The notes below the pieces were generated by a model that was given only the letters and a program-made list of their open reading frames with translations, did no database searches and had not been told where the DNA came from. Below, one piece after another: positions 26,601-38,600 of a stretch of DNA of 64,000 bases (position 1 is the stretch's first letter; each line of letters opens with the position of its first letter). The position numbers were made by a program, and so were the translations under genes. This DNA is from Nilaparvata lugens (lineage: Eukaryota; Arthropoda; Insecta; Hemiptera; Delphacidae). Location of the stretch: contig NC_052504.1 of the NCBI RefSeq assembly GCF_014356525.2, forward strand, positions 66,550,383 through 66,614,382, given 5' to 3'.

Positions 26601-29600
26601 AAAAACTCTTAGAAGTCATATTTTTAACTGAAAGTATATTTCTATTTACTTATATATTTACCAAGTTTTACATAAAAAGTATTTAGATTATAATACTACA
26701 CAAATCATTTACAATAAAATGATAAAATCGTCATTTTAATATGTGACTAATTCATAGTATACTTTTTCAATTCCAGGTGGTGAAAAATCTTTGCTCTCTG
26801 GTAAAAAATATGAAATTCTCCCAGAGAGCATTATTACAAATTCTCGTTGCAGAATGGCTAAAAGCTAATTCTCTGAACGAATATTGTGTTGCGGTAAGTT
26901 GATTTTAAATGTTTACTGTTTATCTGGTAGCCCAAGTTTATTCTCTTTTGCTAGCCCAATATTGTATTGCAGACTATTGTAGAACGCGGTGTAAGTCAAC
27001 TGACAATAATAATTAATTACAGCATATGACTTAACAGTAAAAAAAATGTCTGATTTCTAGTGGCATGGTTCGTTATTATAACAACAAGCCTAGCAGCTAG
27101 CCTCAGGTTGATGAAAAAACTTGAAAATAATCCGTTCATATTATTATAATGAGTTTTTAATTAATCAACTCTAGGTAATCCAATTGAATATTTGTTGATA
27201 ATAAAGTTGTGTTTAATTATCATTATGACCAGAAACACGCTCATAACAATCATGTCTGAAATAACTTGTTGCAGGCTATGCTCAATGTATTTCTGCAGGA
27301 GGATGCAGCTGTTACTACAGATGAGAGTTACCAGGCGCTCACTCTCCTTTCTTGTGTCATTAGGTGAGCATGAAAACTACATCCATTCTATTCAGTAGTA
27401 TAGAAAACTTTAACTATCAATGTTGTCTTTCTTATGAAAAGTAGGCTACATTGTTCAGGTTGTCGATGTGGTCAAAATGCCAAGGTGACAAGTAGACACC
27501 CTGTCACGTACTATTTTCAACTATTGTATTAATAATACCGTTGTCTACCATTCAACTATTAAACTTGACAAATGATACCATTTGTGAAGTGTTTTTGATT
27601 TTTTGAAAGCTCAATTGTATCTCAATTTCAGGTTCAATTGTATAAAATAGATAATATATACAAAAATGTATTCACTCTGCTATAGTTGTTGATTGATGTT
27701 GATGCCATAGCTGTGGAGTTCAACTCCACAAACTATTGAGCTGCTCAGTTTATTATGAGTTTCAGCTCCCCAATCGCTTTCTTTTTACTCTGCACATTTG
27801 AATATTTGGTACTCTATAATATTCACTGCATAAGAACATTGGAAAATAACACTTACTAACATTGGAAAATAATAAATTATTACTGTTCACAGCGTTCAAC
27901 CAAAGCTGGTTAATGAGAATTTGGAAAATTTCATTGATAAAGGACTTGAGAGAGGTCTTAAGTCATCGCAAACAAAAGATTTAAGGATTGTTGCAAGTGT
28001 TTGTAACATTCTCAAGTTAGCCACCTCATCACACCCATCCAAAAGGTATAAGTTTTTCATTTCCTTACAATGATATATTTCTTCACATTATTTATTTTCG
28101 AATTATGACTTGAATGAATCAATTAAAAAAGTGTTCCTTTTCTCTTTGGAAAGGTTGGGTCTAATCAATTCAACGAATCTTTTCAATTCTACTGTAGTTG
28201 AGGTATTCTACTTTTATATAAATCTACTTAATATTCTGAGTTTAGGGTAAAGTTTATGGTGTAGTGATTAAATGCTATTGAAGCCATTGAATTAATTCTA
28301 GGCTAGGTTGTTCGAGCAGTCCGAGCTGTGTGCTTCAGTGTGTAGGCCTTATCATCTGCTCATGGGGTTGAATCCCACGATCATTTCATGAATCATTCGT
28401 GAACTAATAGCAAAGAAGAGCTAATGTGGGCTCTCCACAATAAAAAAAACATTAACTTTCTTGGTTACAACTTCAAATGTTTATGGCTGATTTACACCAT
28501 AACTGATCTATGATGAAGCAGATCCATGTAAATTAGTATGGAGTTAGAGTCCCAATAGATCATAATATGCAGAACGGTAGGCTCCTTCCTTTTAATGGAA
28601 TGAAATGGATCATGTGAAAAATTATTATTGTCATCTCAATCAATTTATAACTTATTGAAAATCCTAGAAATGATTATATATCAATGATTGTTGTTTCATA
28701 AGTTTTTAGATGATAAAGTAATATTGAGTTTTCATAATAAGCGTATAAGGTATAAGCGTAACTCATTGAAAACGGGTCTCCTCTTATTCTAAACCAATTT
28801 TTCTTGAGCAATTTCTATTAAATATGGAACATAAAAACTCCTATTAATAAGTTTCCTCATGTATTTACAGGTTCAGAAATGATCACAAAATATTCATCAC
28901 GTTGACAAAAGTGCTAGAAGAAAATTTTCTGTACTTCAGAGAAAATAACTACCTTCTACTGGCTGAGAACTCGTTGGATCTCATCTTCCAAGTAGGTCAA
29001 TTTATTATCAAATCTGTGATTTCCAGTAATTAATTATCACTAATTATTCTCATTAGGTGTATACAAGCCAAACATATTTTTGCAAAAGCAAAATGATCTT
29101 TATCTTGACTATAGAGATAATTTGTTTATCTGAACAGTAGAAGACAAGAAGTGTGAATAAAGCCAAGTTTAAGACTTTACTATAATACTCCTATTATTCC
29201 TTGCATTAATGAGGTTGTGATTAATTTTGAAGATTGTCATAATAATTACTTTAGCAGTCGTTTGATAACTATCCAATTGATTGATCTGTTTCAGATAGCG
29301 ATGAATCCAGGAGCACTCTGTCAAAATATCAGTAATGTATTATTAACAAAGGCATTGGGCTCAAAGAACAATGTTAGTAATGTAGCTGATTCAACTGGTG
29401 ACATTAGTGCCGTCTCTGTTAATTCAAGTAAGTGTATTTTAAAGAAGAAACCATTTTATAAACATAAATTTGTAGCCTTTGTGAGTGAAACATTCTTCTA
29501 ATTACTTTGCCCATGAACATTTTTTTATTGCGGATGATGCCTACATGAGCGGTTTTGCTTGTGCGTGGGTAATGGAAAGTGTGATGCTGATTTGATGAAA

Positions 29601-32600
29601 TGATCAAACATCCATGCTTATCGGCGGGATTCGAACCCGCGACCAGGTAGCACCATAGAGAAACAATAGCGTAAACTTTCGCTATTGTTTCTCTATGGTA
29701 GCACTAAACCTAGCGCCGCAGTGCAGGATGGTTTCTTACAGCTTGGCGTTGTTGTCATTCGAGATGGGTGTCTGGCTTGGAAGTGTTTCGGCCGCATTGC
29801 AGGATGACTGTTAACGGTTGCCGGAAGATCAACAGCTGGATTTTTTTCTTTATTTTTCGTGATAGAGAAATTCTGATTGCAGATTCGTTCTCAGCGAACC
29901 CAAGTTTAGCCCGAAGGCTCAGAATGTCAACAATGTTTTTAAATAATTAAAAATCATCATGAAAAGTCATTAATTTGATAGTACCCCACGTTTCTGGAAA
30001 CTTTTTACTGGTGACTGGAGTTCATAGGCAACACAAAAATCAAAATAATCGTGAGAAAGAAAACTGCTGATGAACGCGAATAAGACCGTCACTCCATTGT
30101 TCTATTGTCTCGGCTGCTTGGCTGAGCCTGGCTGGAGGGATCAAATAACCGACTGGATTGATCTTTCGTCTGTCCGCTAGGCGGAACTACGCCGACCATT
30201 GCTGGGTGGAAGATGTTACTGCGGCCGCTCGCATTCCCACCAATGCTGTTATTATTTGCTGTCTCAGCGCCTAGTCCGAGTCACACAAGCATCCAGCCTG
30301 CACTGCGGAGCTAGGTTAACATACTTAGTCTTCAGACAGGTGCAACGCCTTAGTCGTCTCGGGTGTCCTGGCCGGCATTGATCAATAGGCTACTTTCACA
30401 CGATAGGAGACGTGCAACTTGAACACTGAACAGTGTTCACGTTTTTTTGTCGAAGTACATTGAGTCAAATCGTGTCTTTCACATGGTGACTCCTAGGTAG
30501 GAACCTCCTTTTGTCACGTCTTTTCCCCTCGAGGCAAGCAGAAACCGGCTTGGATCGAGATACTAGCGGACAAATCGTCGCTTTCACATGGTGATTCTAC
30601 GTCTCTCCGGTCACCACTTTTTCTCAAAAACTATCTTTCTTGAAAATGAAGATAGAAAGATTCTGATTTCGGATTTGGATTCAGCGACCCCAAATTTTTT
30701 AAAGCGTAAGTCCCGTTTTCGAAAATATCCGAAAACAAGGAAGTTATGGCTGTTTTTAATAAAGCTTTCTATTATCATATAATTATACGGTAAAAACGAA
30801 CAGGTACTGTACTATACAGTACGTAAGTACTGTAGCTATTATAATACAACTTACACTGTATTCATGTAGGAATTTTGGTAGGATATTTATCTTGATTTCT
30901 GAAAATACCCCAAAATAAGGGAGTAAGATAACTTTGAAAAACCAAAGTTTTCCTGCCGATTGAAGAAACATTAAAAATTAGTCTAAGACATATTATGTCT
31001 TAGACTAAAAACGTGTAACAAATATCAGATCACTATTCAAGCTATCAAGCTTTTCATAAATTTATTTGTCTCCTCATGGCAAAAGGTTTGCGCCCAACGT
31101 TTTCACTTAAACATTTCTGTGATTAAATTGTGATAGAACACATTATCGTATTGATCTTCTAAATCCAGTTACATGTACATCGATTTTCGTAAAATTGATT
31201 TTTTACCGTTCCTATGAATCCTTTATACAGGTTCAGCACAACTTCTTAAATAACATTATGTTTGATTCAACAGAATTCATAAGGACGACAAATCATCGAA
31301 CAACAAAAAAACGCTTTCTTAGTAACTGGCTTTAACAAAGCATGGCCGAGTGAGTATGAATAATACCATTCGAATTTATGGAATTTTCTTCACTGTCACT
31401 GTTGTGCACAAATCCAGCTTTATTCATAAGAAATTGTTTACATCATACTTTTCTGTCTCTCCTACAGATTCCCATAATTATTAGCTCATACTATTCAATT
31501 GTTCTTATAGATAATCTGGATATTGAGAATACCGATCCAAATATTAGTGGTGTATCCATTTTGAGAAATGAAAAAGGAAATAGAAGAATTCATGAGGAAT
31601 CTCTTGCTCGGATTATTTTTATTCTTGGACACTTTGCTTTGAGGTAGGCCGAAATATCAGTTAAATTGCATGTCTTATCATTTATCATTGATGTAAGATT
31701 TATAATATTATTTCAATTTGATGTTCAAATTCTAGCAATACATTACTCGGATAATGCATATTTATCATAACACATTATAATTCATTTTTCTATCTATGCA
31801 TTCTCAAATGATAGTATAAGAATACGCTTTGAGGCTCAAATCGATTTCTTTCCCGAATTTCAACAAAGTAAAATTCCAATGGAACCAATGAATGATCATG
31901 TTACCTGACCTTACCAATAACAAATTTCATTAGTGCTTTATTTGTTCATATATCAAAGGCTCCAATACTAGTCATTATTTTCCTGATTTTTATTTGTGTG
32001 CTTCTTAAACAACGTCCTAAAAAATATTTAAAATGTATTTAAGAAAAGTTCAATCGGTTATTGTTCATTGTTGTACACAAAACAATAAAATTATGAAAAT
32101 TATTTGTTTGTTGTTTTAAATTGTTATCGATTTAACTATTTTCATGTTTGGAATTGGATTCTAGGTTATGCTATTATTTTGAAAATAATGTCCTGGATGA
32201 AAGAAAAAAGCGTTTGAAAAAGCAATACACAGATGAAATTCAATCCGGCAAAAATCAGGTAATATTATATTATTAATTACTTCACATTTTTTATTATTCA
32301 TATATTATTCATAGTTGTATAAACTTAAAGCTCCACAATCCAAAAAATAGGGATATGAACTTGATTGAATTTCATCTCAATTTGAGCTTCTAAGATTATT
32401 TTAGTTCAGGATTACTGGTACAGTAGAACTCCAATTATCCGAACACCGACTATCCGAATCGCCGATTATCCGAATCACTTTCTTAAAAAAATTTGTCCAA
32501 AAAAAGGCTAAGTGCGCTATAATTCTTCCCCCTGCAATGCCAGTGTTTGCGCGTTCGCTCACTGTTGTCCTTCCCTTGTATAGAATAGAATAGAAATAAT

Positions 32601-35600
32601 GCTTTAATCTTCAAATTTGCAACATACAATGAATGAGAAAACACACATTTATACGGCTTGATTAAACAATCGTCAGCCGGAAAGTCGGTAAAACCCAATA
32701 ATACTATTATTACATAAATCAAAGCTATGCAGAATGTTCTTTTAAATAGTGAAACAAAAACAGAAAAAACAACCTTAGAAACAAAATAAATCAATAATGT
32801 TGAATTCAATAAAGTGAATATTCCATAAATTAGTTTTAATAGTAACCTACATTCTAAACAAAATCCATTAATTTTATAAAAAGAAAGCTAAACTTTTTAT
32901 ATTATGATAATAACTGTCAGCAGTTGGGAAATCATAACATAGAATTAATATTCCCTTTCATTTCGTCTTCCTATGATGTCCTCCTGAGAATATTCGAATA
33001 ACCTATATTGTATTATATTATAACACGATACTTCTACCCAACTCAGATTCAATAAATAAGTTTCAATTTATTATACTAAGTTACCAGTTAAACTCCTGTG
33101 TAAGTAATCGCCTATAACGCCAGGCATCTCTACAGTAGGAGGCCAACCCTACCCAATCTCTTCCATTCATAAAAGAAACGAAATCATCCCTTGATAGCTC
33201 CCCAATTCCAAACCATTTTCTTCTCCATTCTCTTAAACAAGGACATCGAGCTATGAAATGATAAATATCCTCAATTTCTTTCAGATTACACATGGAGCAA
33301 ACATAATTCCCATCAGCAACCCATGGCTTGTAGTTTAAATGGATCAGTTCACCCCTTGCTTTAAGTATCCACCTCATGACCCACATTTCATAATTATAAT
33401 TTTTTATATAATTTTTGTCACCCAGTTCCAAATTGAGAGTTTTGTACCATGTGTGGAAACGCCCATCTTGAGCATCCCGCAAAAAAATTTCCCTATGCAT
33501 CTTGTTCAAACCTGTGATTATTCTTTTAAATGAGTCATCCCAATTAACTTCGTACTCATAATTTATACCAATTTGATTACTTAATTTCTTCCACTCTTTG
33601 AACCAGAAACATTTCTTTTGAATAACTTGTTGAGCCAGGAATTTAGGGAGCCTTTCATCTTTCATTTTCATAACTCTTAGAATATAATTGTAATGGAGTC
33701 TAAGGCAATATTCGAATAGAGGTGTTAGTTGAGTTTCAATAAACAACATATAATTCGGTGTATTTATTGGAAGTGCAAAAATCTTCTTGATGAAAAGGCG
33801 CTGCAACTTTTCTACACTATCATATTGTCTAAAACCCCACACCTGTGCTCCGTAACACAAGATCGCCCTTGCACAAGCTTTGAACAACTTACATTTGGCT
33901 GAAAAATCTACACTACTACTATTTAAAATACCTTTCCATGCCACATTCAATGCTAATTTTGCCTTGTCTAATTCATCACTCACTTGAGCTTCAAAATTCA
34001 AGGTTGGAGTTAGAACTACCCCCAGATATTTATACCTGTTGACACACTCTATCTGCTCATTTTTATATGTCCATTTCTCGCTCCTAGCCATTTTTCCCCC
34101 GTTCCTAAAAACCATTACTTTTGACTTATCTAATTTAACTCTTAAATTCCACCTTTCACAGTAACGCTCTAAATTGTTTATCATGTACTGGAGTCCCACT
34201 GGCGAGTCCGAAATCAAAGCTATGTCATCGGCATACAATAAAACCCTAATCCTCTTACCACCTATTATTAATCCTCCCCCTAATTCATCATGTAAGTCAT
34301 TCATAAATAGGGAAAAAAGCAACGGGCTCAACAAACAACCTTGCCTCAAGCCTGACTTCGTTTCAAAACGTTGGGAGAGACCCCCATTGGCAGTACACCA
34401 TACACTAGAAGTTGTGCCTTCATTCAATGCCCTCAAAATATTCAATGTCCTTGTTGAGAGACCTAAGAGACTAAGCTTATAAAATAGTGCATTCCTATCA
34501 ATTGAGTCGAACGCGGCAGAGTAATCCACAAAAAAGCAAAATAGTTTACCCCTTTTTTCAGCCAGCCGCAGACTAATGATGGATGTTAGGGCGAATATAT
34601 TATCAATGGTCGAGTACCCCTTACGAAAGCCAGCCTGAAACTCGTTCAAGATTTTATCTTCCTCCACCCAGCAGTTGAGTCTATTAAGAATTAACCCTGC
34701 AAATATTTTGAAAAATGTTGATAAAAAACTAATGCCTCTGAAATTAGCTACTACATCGCACTCACCCTTCTTGAAAAGGGGAAAAATTATTGACGACTTA
34801 AAGCTATGTGGGACTCTACCTGATGTAAATATAGAATTGTAGACATTCAGCAATTTGTTTAGAAACTTATCAGGTGCATTTTTATAATACTCGAATGGGA
34901 TCTGATCTTTACCAGGCGCTTTATTATTTTTTACTAATTTTAAAACTCTACTCAGCTCTTCCCTACTAAAATCTCTATCTAATCTGTTGTCAACTATGTG
35001 AGGTTCAGCATAGAAATGAGGTAAAGCTAACATTTCGGGATTCAAGAGGTGTTGGAAATAGTTTACCCAGTCTTGAGGAGTTATGGCGTTATTTACAATA
35101 TTATTCCTTAATTTAAATTTATTCAGAGCTTGCCAAAAGTCCTTAGAGGTTTGTGCGGCAGAAATTGAATTTATTAGAGTCTTCTCATAGCTTTTACGTT
35201 TCTCGTAACATATTTTTACTTTCCTTGCCCTATTACCATAGGTAAGGAAAGTATTGCTTTCCAAAAAAAATTAAGGTACCCTAATTTCATGTTTTCTATA
35301 CGTTTCAAGGTCCCCTGAGTCCAAAAAAAATGATTTTTGGGTGTTGGTCTGTGTGTGTATGTGTGTGTGTGTGTGTGTATGTGTGTATGCCTGTGAACAC
35401 GATAACTCCATTCCTAATTAACCGATTGACTTGAAATTTTAAACTTAAGGTCCTTATACCATGAGGATCCGACAATAAGAAATTCAATAAAATCCAATTC
35501 AAGATGGCGGAAAAAATGGCGGATAATTACTAAAAAACCATGTTTTTCACGTTTTTCTCGAAAACGGCTCTAACGATTTTCTTCAAATTTATACCATGGA

Positions 35601-38600
35601 TAGCTATTTATAAGCCCTATCAACTAGCATGAGTCTCATTTCTGGGAAAATTTCAGGAGCTCCGTAATATTCTTGAGAAAAATGGCGGATAATGACTAAA
35701 AATCCATGTTTTTCACCGTTTTCTCGAAAACGGCTCTAACGATTTTCTTCAAATTCATACCATGGATAGCAGCTATTCATAAGCCCTATCAAATGACATG
35801 AGTTTTTTTCCTGGGAAAATTGCAGGAGCTCCGTAATATTCTCAAGAAAAATGGCGGATAATTACTAAAAAAACATGTTTTTCACGATTTTCTCAAAAAT
35901 AACTTGACCGATTTTTTTAAAATTCATACCCTGTATAGTTATTTATCAGCTCTATCAACTGGCATGAGTCTCCTTTCTGGGAAAACAATGGGGGGTCCAC
36001 CCCATTCTTGGGAAATGGACTTAGTAACCTCCTTCTCGTGCATGAGGTAGGTAGGTAGCGCAGTTCATAAAAAGAACACATAGTCGAGATATTTCATCTG
36101 TAGAACAGCTGTTTTGACGACTTTAAAAAAATGACGACTAAAAAAATCATCGAATTTCACAATTATTCACACAAAGAAAAAGTACTTTGAAACCAATTAT
36201 ATATACATATATAGAAGTCTGATCGTAGTTTCAAATATGAGCAAGGAAAGTTGTGTGAGTGTACCACACCAGATTTTTTTAAATTTATTTCTCTCATATA
36301 AGTACAATTTTCTAGTGCAATCATTATTGATACGGCGATACAAATTCAAATGAGATAAAACCTTGCTTCTGGCTTTCCAACACTCATTATCAAACCAAGC
36401 TTGCTTTCGTTCAAAACTAATTGAACTTTGACCGTTTCCTAGAGTTTGGCTTGCCTGATCGACATCATCACTTAATACTACATTATTAACTCTACTAGCT
36501 ATCTTATCTTTATATTTTTCTCCGATAACTTTATTCCAAGCCAATTTCGGCATCACTTAATACTACATTATTAACTCTACTAGCTATCTTATCTTTATAT
36601 TTTTCTCCGATAACTTTATTCCAAGCCAATTTCGGCAGTAACGGTAAACATTGATACTTATTAACTGTTTTTTTACCTACATTCAATACAACTTCGATAG
36701 GCAAATGGTCAGAAAAAGCCTGAGGAACTACTTTAAAATTAGCTACATAATTTAAATAATCTAAATTAATAGCTGCAATATCATTTACAGAATTGCCCAT
36801 TGCTCCAACAAACGTCATTTCTCCTTCTAGATCGCCCTCCATCCTTCCATTTAATATAATAAATCCCAATTCTGTACACATATCTAAGTATCTACGCCCC
36901 CTACTGTTAACTATAGTATCTTTTGAATTTCTTCCACTACTTAACCCACTATACACAGTCCGACCTACATAACTAGACATCTTCTGTTCTTTACCGATTC
37001 GAACGTTTTTATCTCCTATCACTAGAAATCCCTCATCTGAGTTTTGCAGCAATACATTGTTCATCTCTTGAAAATCTCTTTCCCAGTTATTACAGTTGAT
37101 ATATACAGGCAATACATTTAGGAAAACAGAATTATCTAATTTTATAACAATTGCTTTCATATTATCAATATTTTTAAAATTCAACTTATCTCTGAAATCT
37201 GAGGTTTTATTAATACCTAGTAACATACCCCCACCAGCACGACCATACTGAGAGCTTTTTTGCGCATAACACCAGATCAGTTTAAAATCATTTAGATAAT
37301 CATCTATACACTCTGCATCCTCCTCTATAATATGAGTTTCAGAAATAAAAATAATATAGTTTCTTAAAAAATCTCTAAAACCAAAATTTCTCACCTTCCC
37401 TTTTAGGCCACACACATTATAGTAGAGTAACTTTAGGCGATCATCTCTCTCTCTCTCACGGTCGATGACCGTTCGTTCACTTCGTGAATAATCTGTCGAG
37501 TAGTGGGAATTCCCTAGTTGACAGCTTCCTCAATAAGACTCGATAGATAACTGCTCAAATCAACATGTAGCATTGCTTTCAGCTTCTCCATGCCGTCCTC
37601 CTTACCGGCCATCAACCTCATATCCGATGACCAATAGAAGTGAATTCCCTGAATTTTTAAGAAGTCAAAGCCAAGGTGTATATCAACGTCCGGGACTAAC
37701 TTGGATAGTTCTTTTTTCAATGCCAAAAGTTTTCCTCTTTTGAACCTCACTTCACGAGCGTAGTCTCGGTGGACGACCATATTAGTGTTTTTTAATTTCT
37801 TCACATTATCAAAAATTTTATTAATGTCTTCATCTTTTGGGAGGTGCGCAATTACAGTTTTATTGTCTTTCCCCAGGAAATGAGCACGATTCACTAATAT
37901 CTCATCACGTATTCCCAATACCTCAGAACAAAGTTTTTTAACTTTAGCTACGCAGTTTTCACCCTGTACACTCTGTATATTCTTGAAAATTAGATTATTT
38001 CTGCGAGAGCGACTTTCTAAATCGATTCGTTTTTGTTCACTTTTTTCACTTAATTTTTCCAAGTTCATAATTTTTTCTCTAAGACGTGAATTCTCATCCT
38101 CTAAAGCACTGACTCTGTCCGAAAGTATTTTTATATCGTCTTTCGTTGCCACGTTAGATAACTTATTATCCAGAATTTCACTGAACGAAACCATTAATTG
38201 ATCCAAAGACATTTCCCCTACCTTCCCTGCCATTGCTTCACTATTGGACTTCTTCACTATACTTTTTCCACCCGGTGATTCTCTAAGCCGCTTTTTATTC
38301 GAAGAATCAAAAACATTCATTAGCAAAAAGAATAGAACAAACTTCACGAACAAACAATACTTTTCACAGTACACAGTATTAAAAGCGAATACTATCTTTC
38401 CGATAACGGAGCACTGCAGAAACGTCTGCCTTCTACCGTGTCTCAACTCCGACCTCCTTCCCTTGTATATAAGTACATTTTATTTATATCTAAAACATGT
38501 GAAAATATCATGTTTCTTTCATTTAATTCAATAAAAAATAGTGCAATATCAAAACGTAGTTTTTTCTCTCCAATGGCAATTTAAAAAAAAACTCCGAATA

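Larger units (their letters stand above)
33081..37440 (-). pseudogene. LINE ORF2: APE endonuclease plus reverse transcriptase, interrupted
   Basis: The endonuclease part (37440-36551) shows ISETHI with the catalytic Glu, a GD-x-N box in VIGDKNV, and FSDHLPIEV with the catalytic Asp-His. The RT part (35217-33081) shows KNNKAPGKDQIPFE, FRGISFLSTFFKI, FVDYSAAFDSIDR, GLRQGCLLSPLLFSLFMNDL and the catalytic LLYADDIALI. It ends with a Cys-rich knuckle (CSMC-x-H-x4-C) and QEFNW. An 85-bp tandem duplication at 36466-36635 shifts the frame, and the insertion at 35218-36274 separates the two parts. The enzyme would nick target DNA and copy LINE RNA. It cannot be made intact here. Confidence 0.88.
32583..38454 (-). 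mobile_element. Full-length two-ORF LINE with 15-bp target-site duplication
   Basis: tccttcccttgtata occurs at 32568-32582 and 38455-38469, inside the MITE, and marks a target-site duplication. On the minus strand the element has a 5' UTR of about 134 bp, ORF1 (38320-37514), ORF2 (about 37440-33081) with an APE-type endonuclease and RT, and a 3' UTR ending in an (ATTCT)n-like tail. ORF2 has been broken by an 85-bp tandem duplication and by the element at 35218-36274. C-terminal similarity links it to the fragment at 5241-5624. Confidence 0.9.

Noticed and set aside
30199..30381. 60-codon Cys/Arg-rich frame
   Set aside because: Lies in repeat DNA, has no recognisable domain and no splice or conservation support.
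31378..31510. Earlier acceptor at 31467 for NCAPD2 exon 18, giving IPIIISSYYSIVLID
   Set aside because: Exon 17 ends in phase 1, so this acceptor reads into a stop within six codons. The acceptor at 31510 keeps the frame.
34174..34482. Plus-strand frame opposite the LINE reverse transcriptase
   Set aside because: Antisense shadow of the RT core containing the YADD region.
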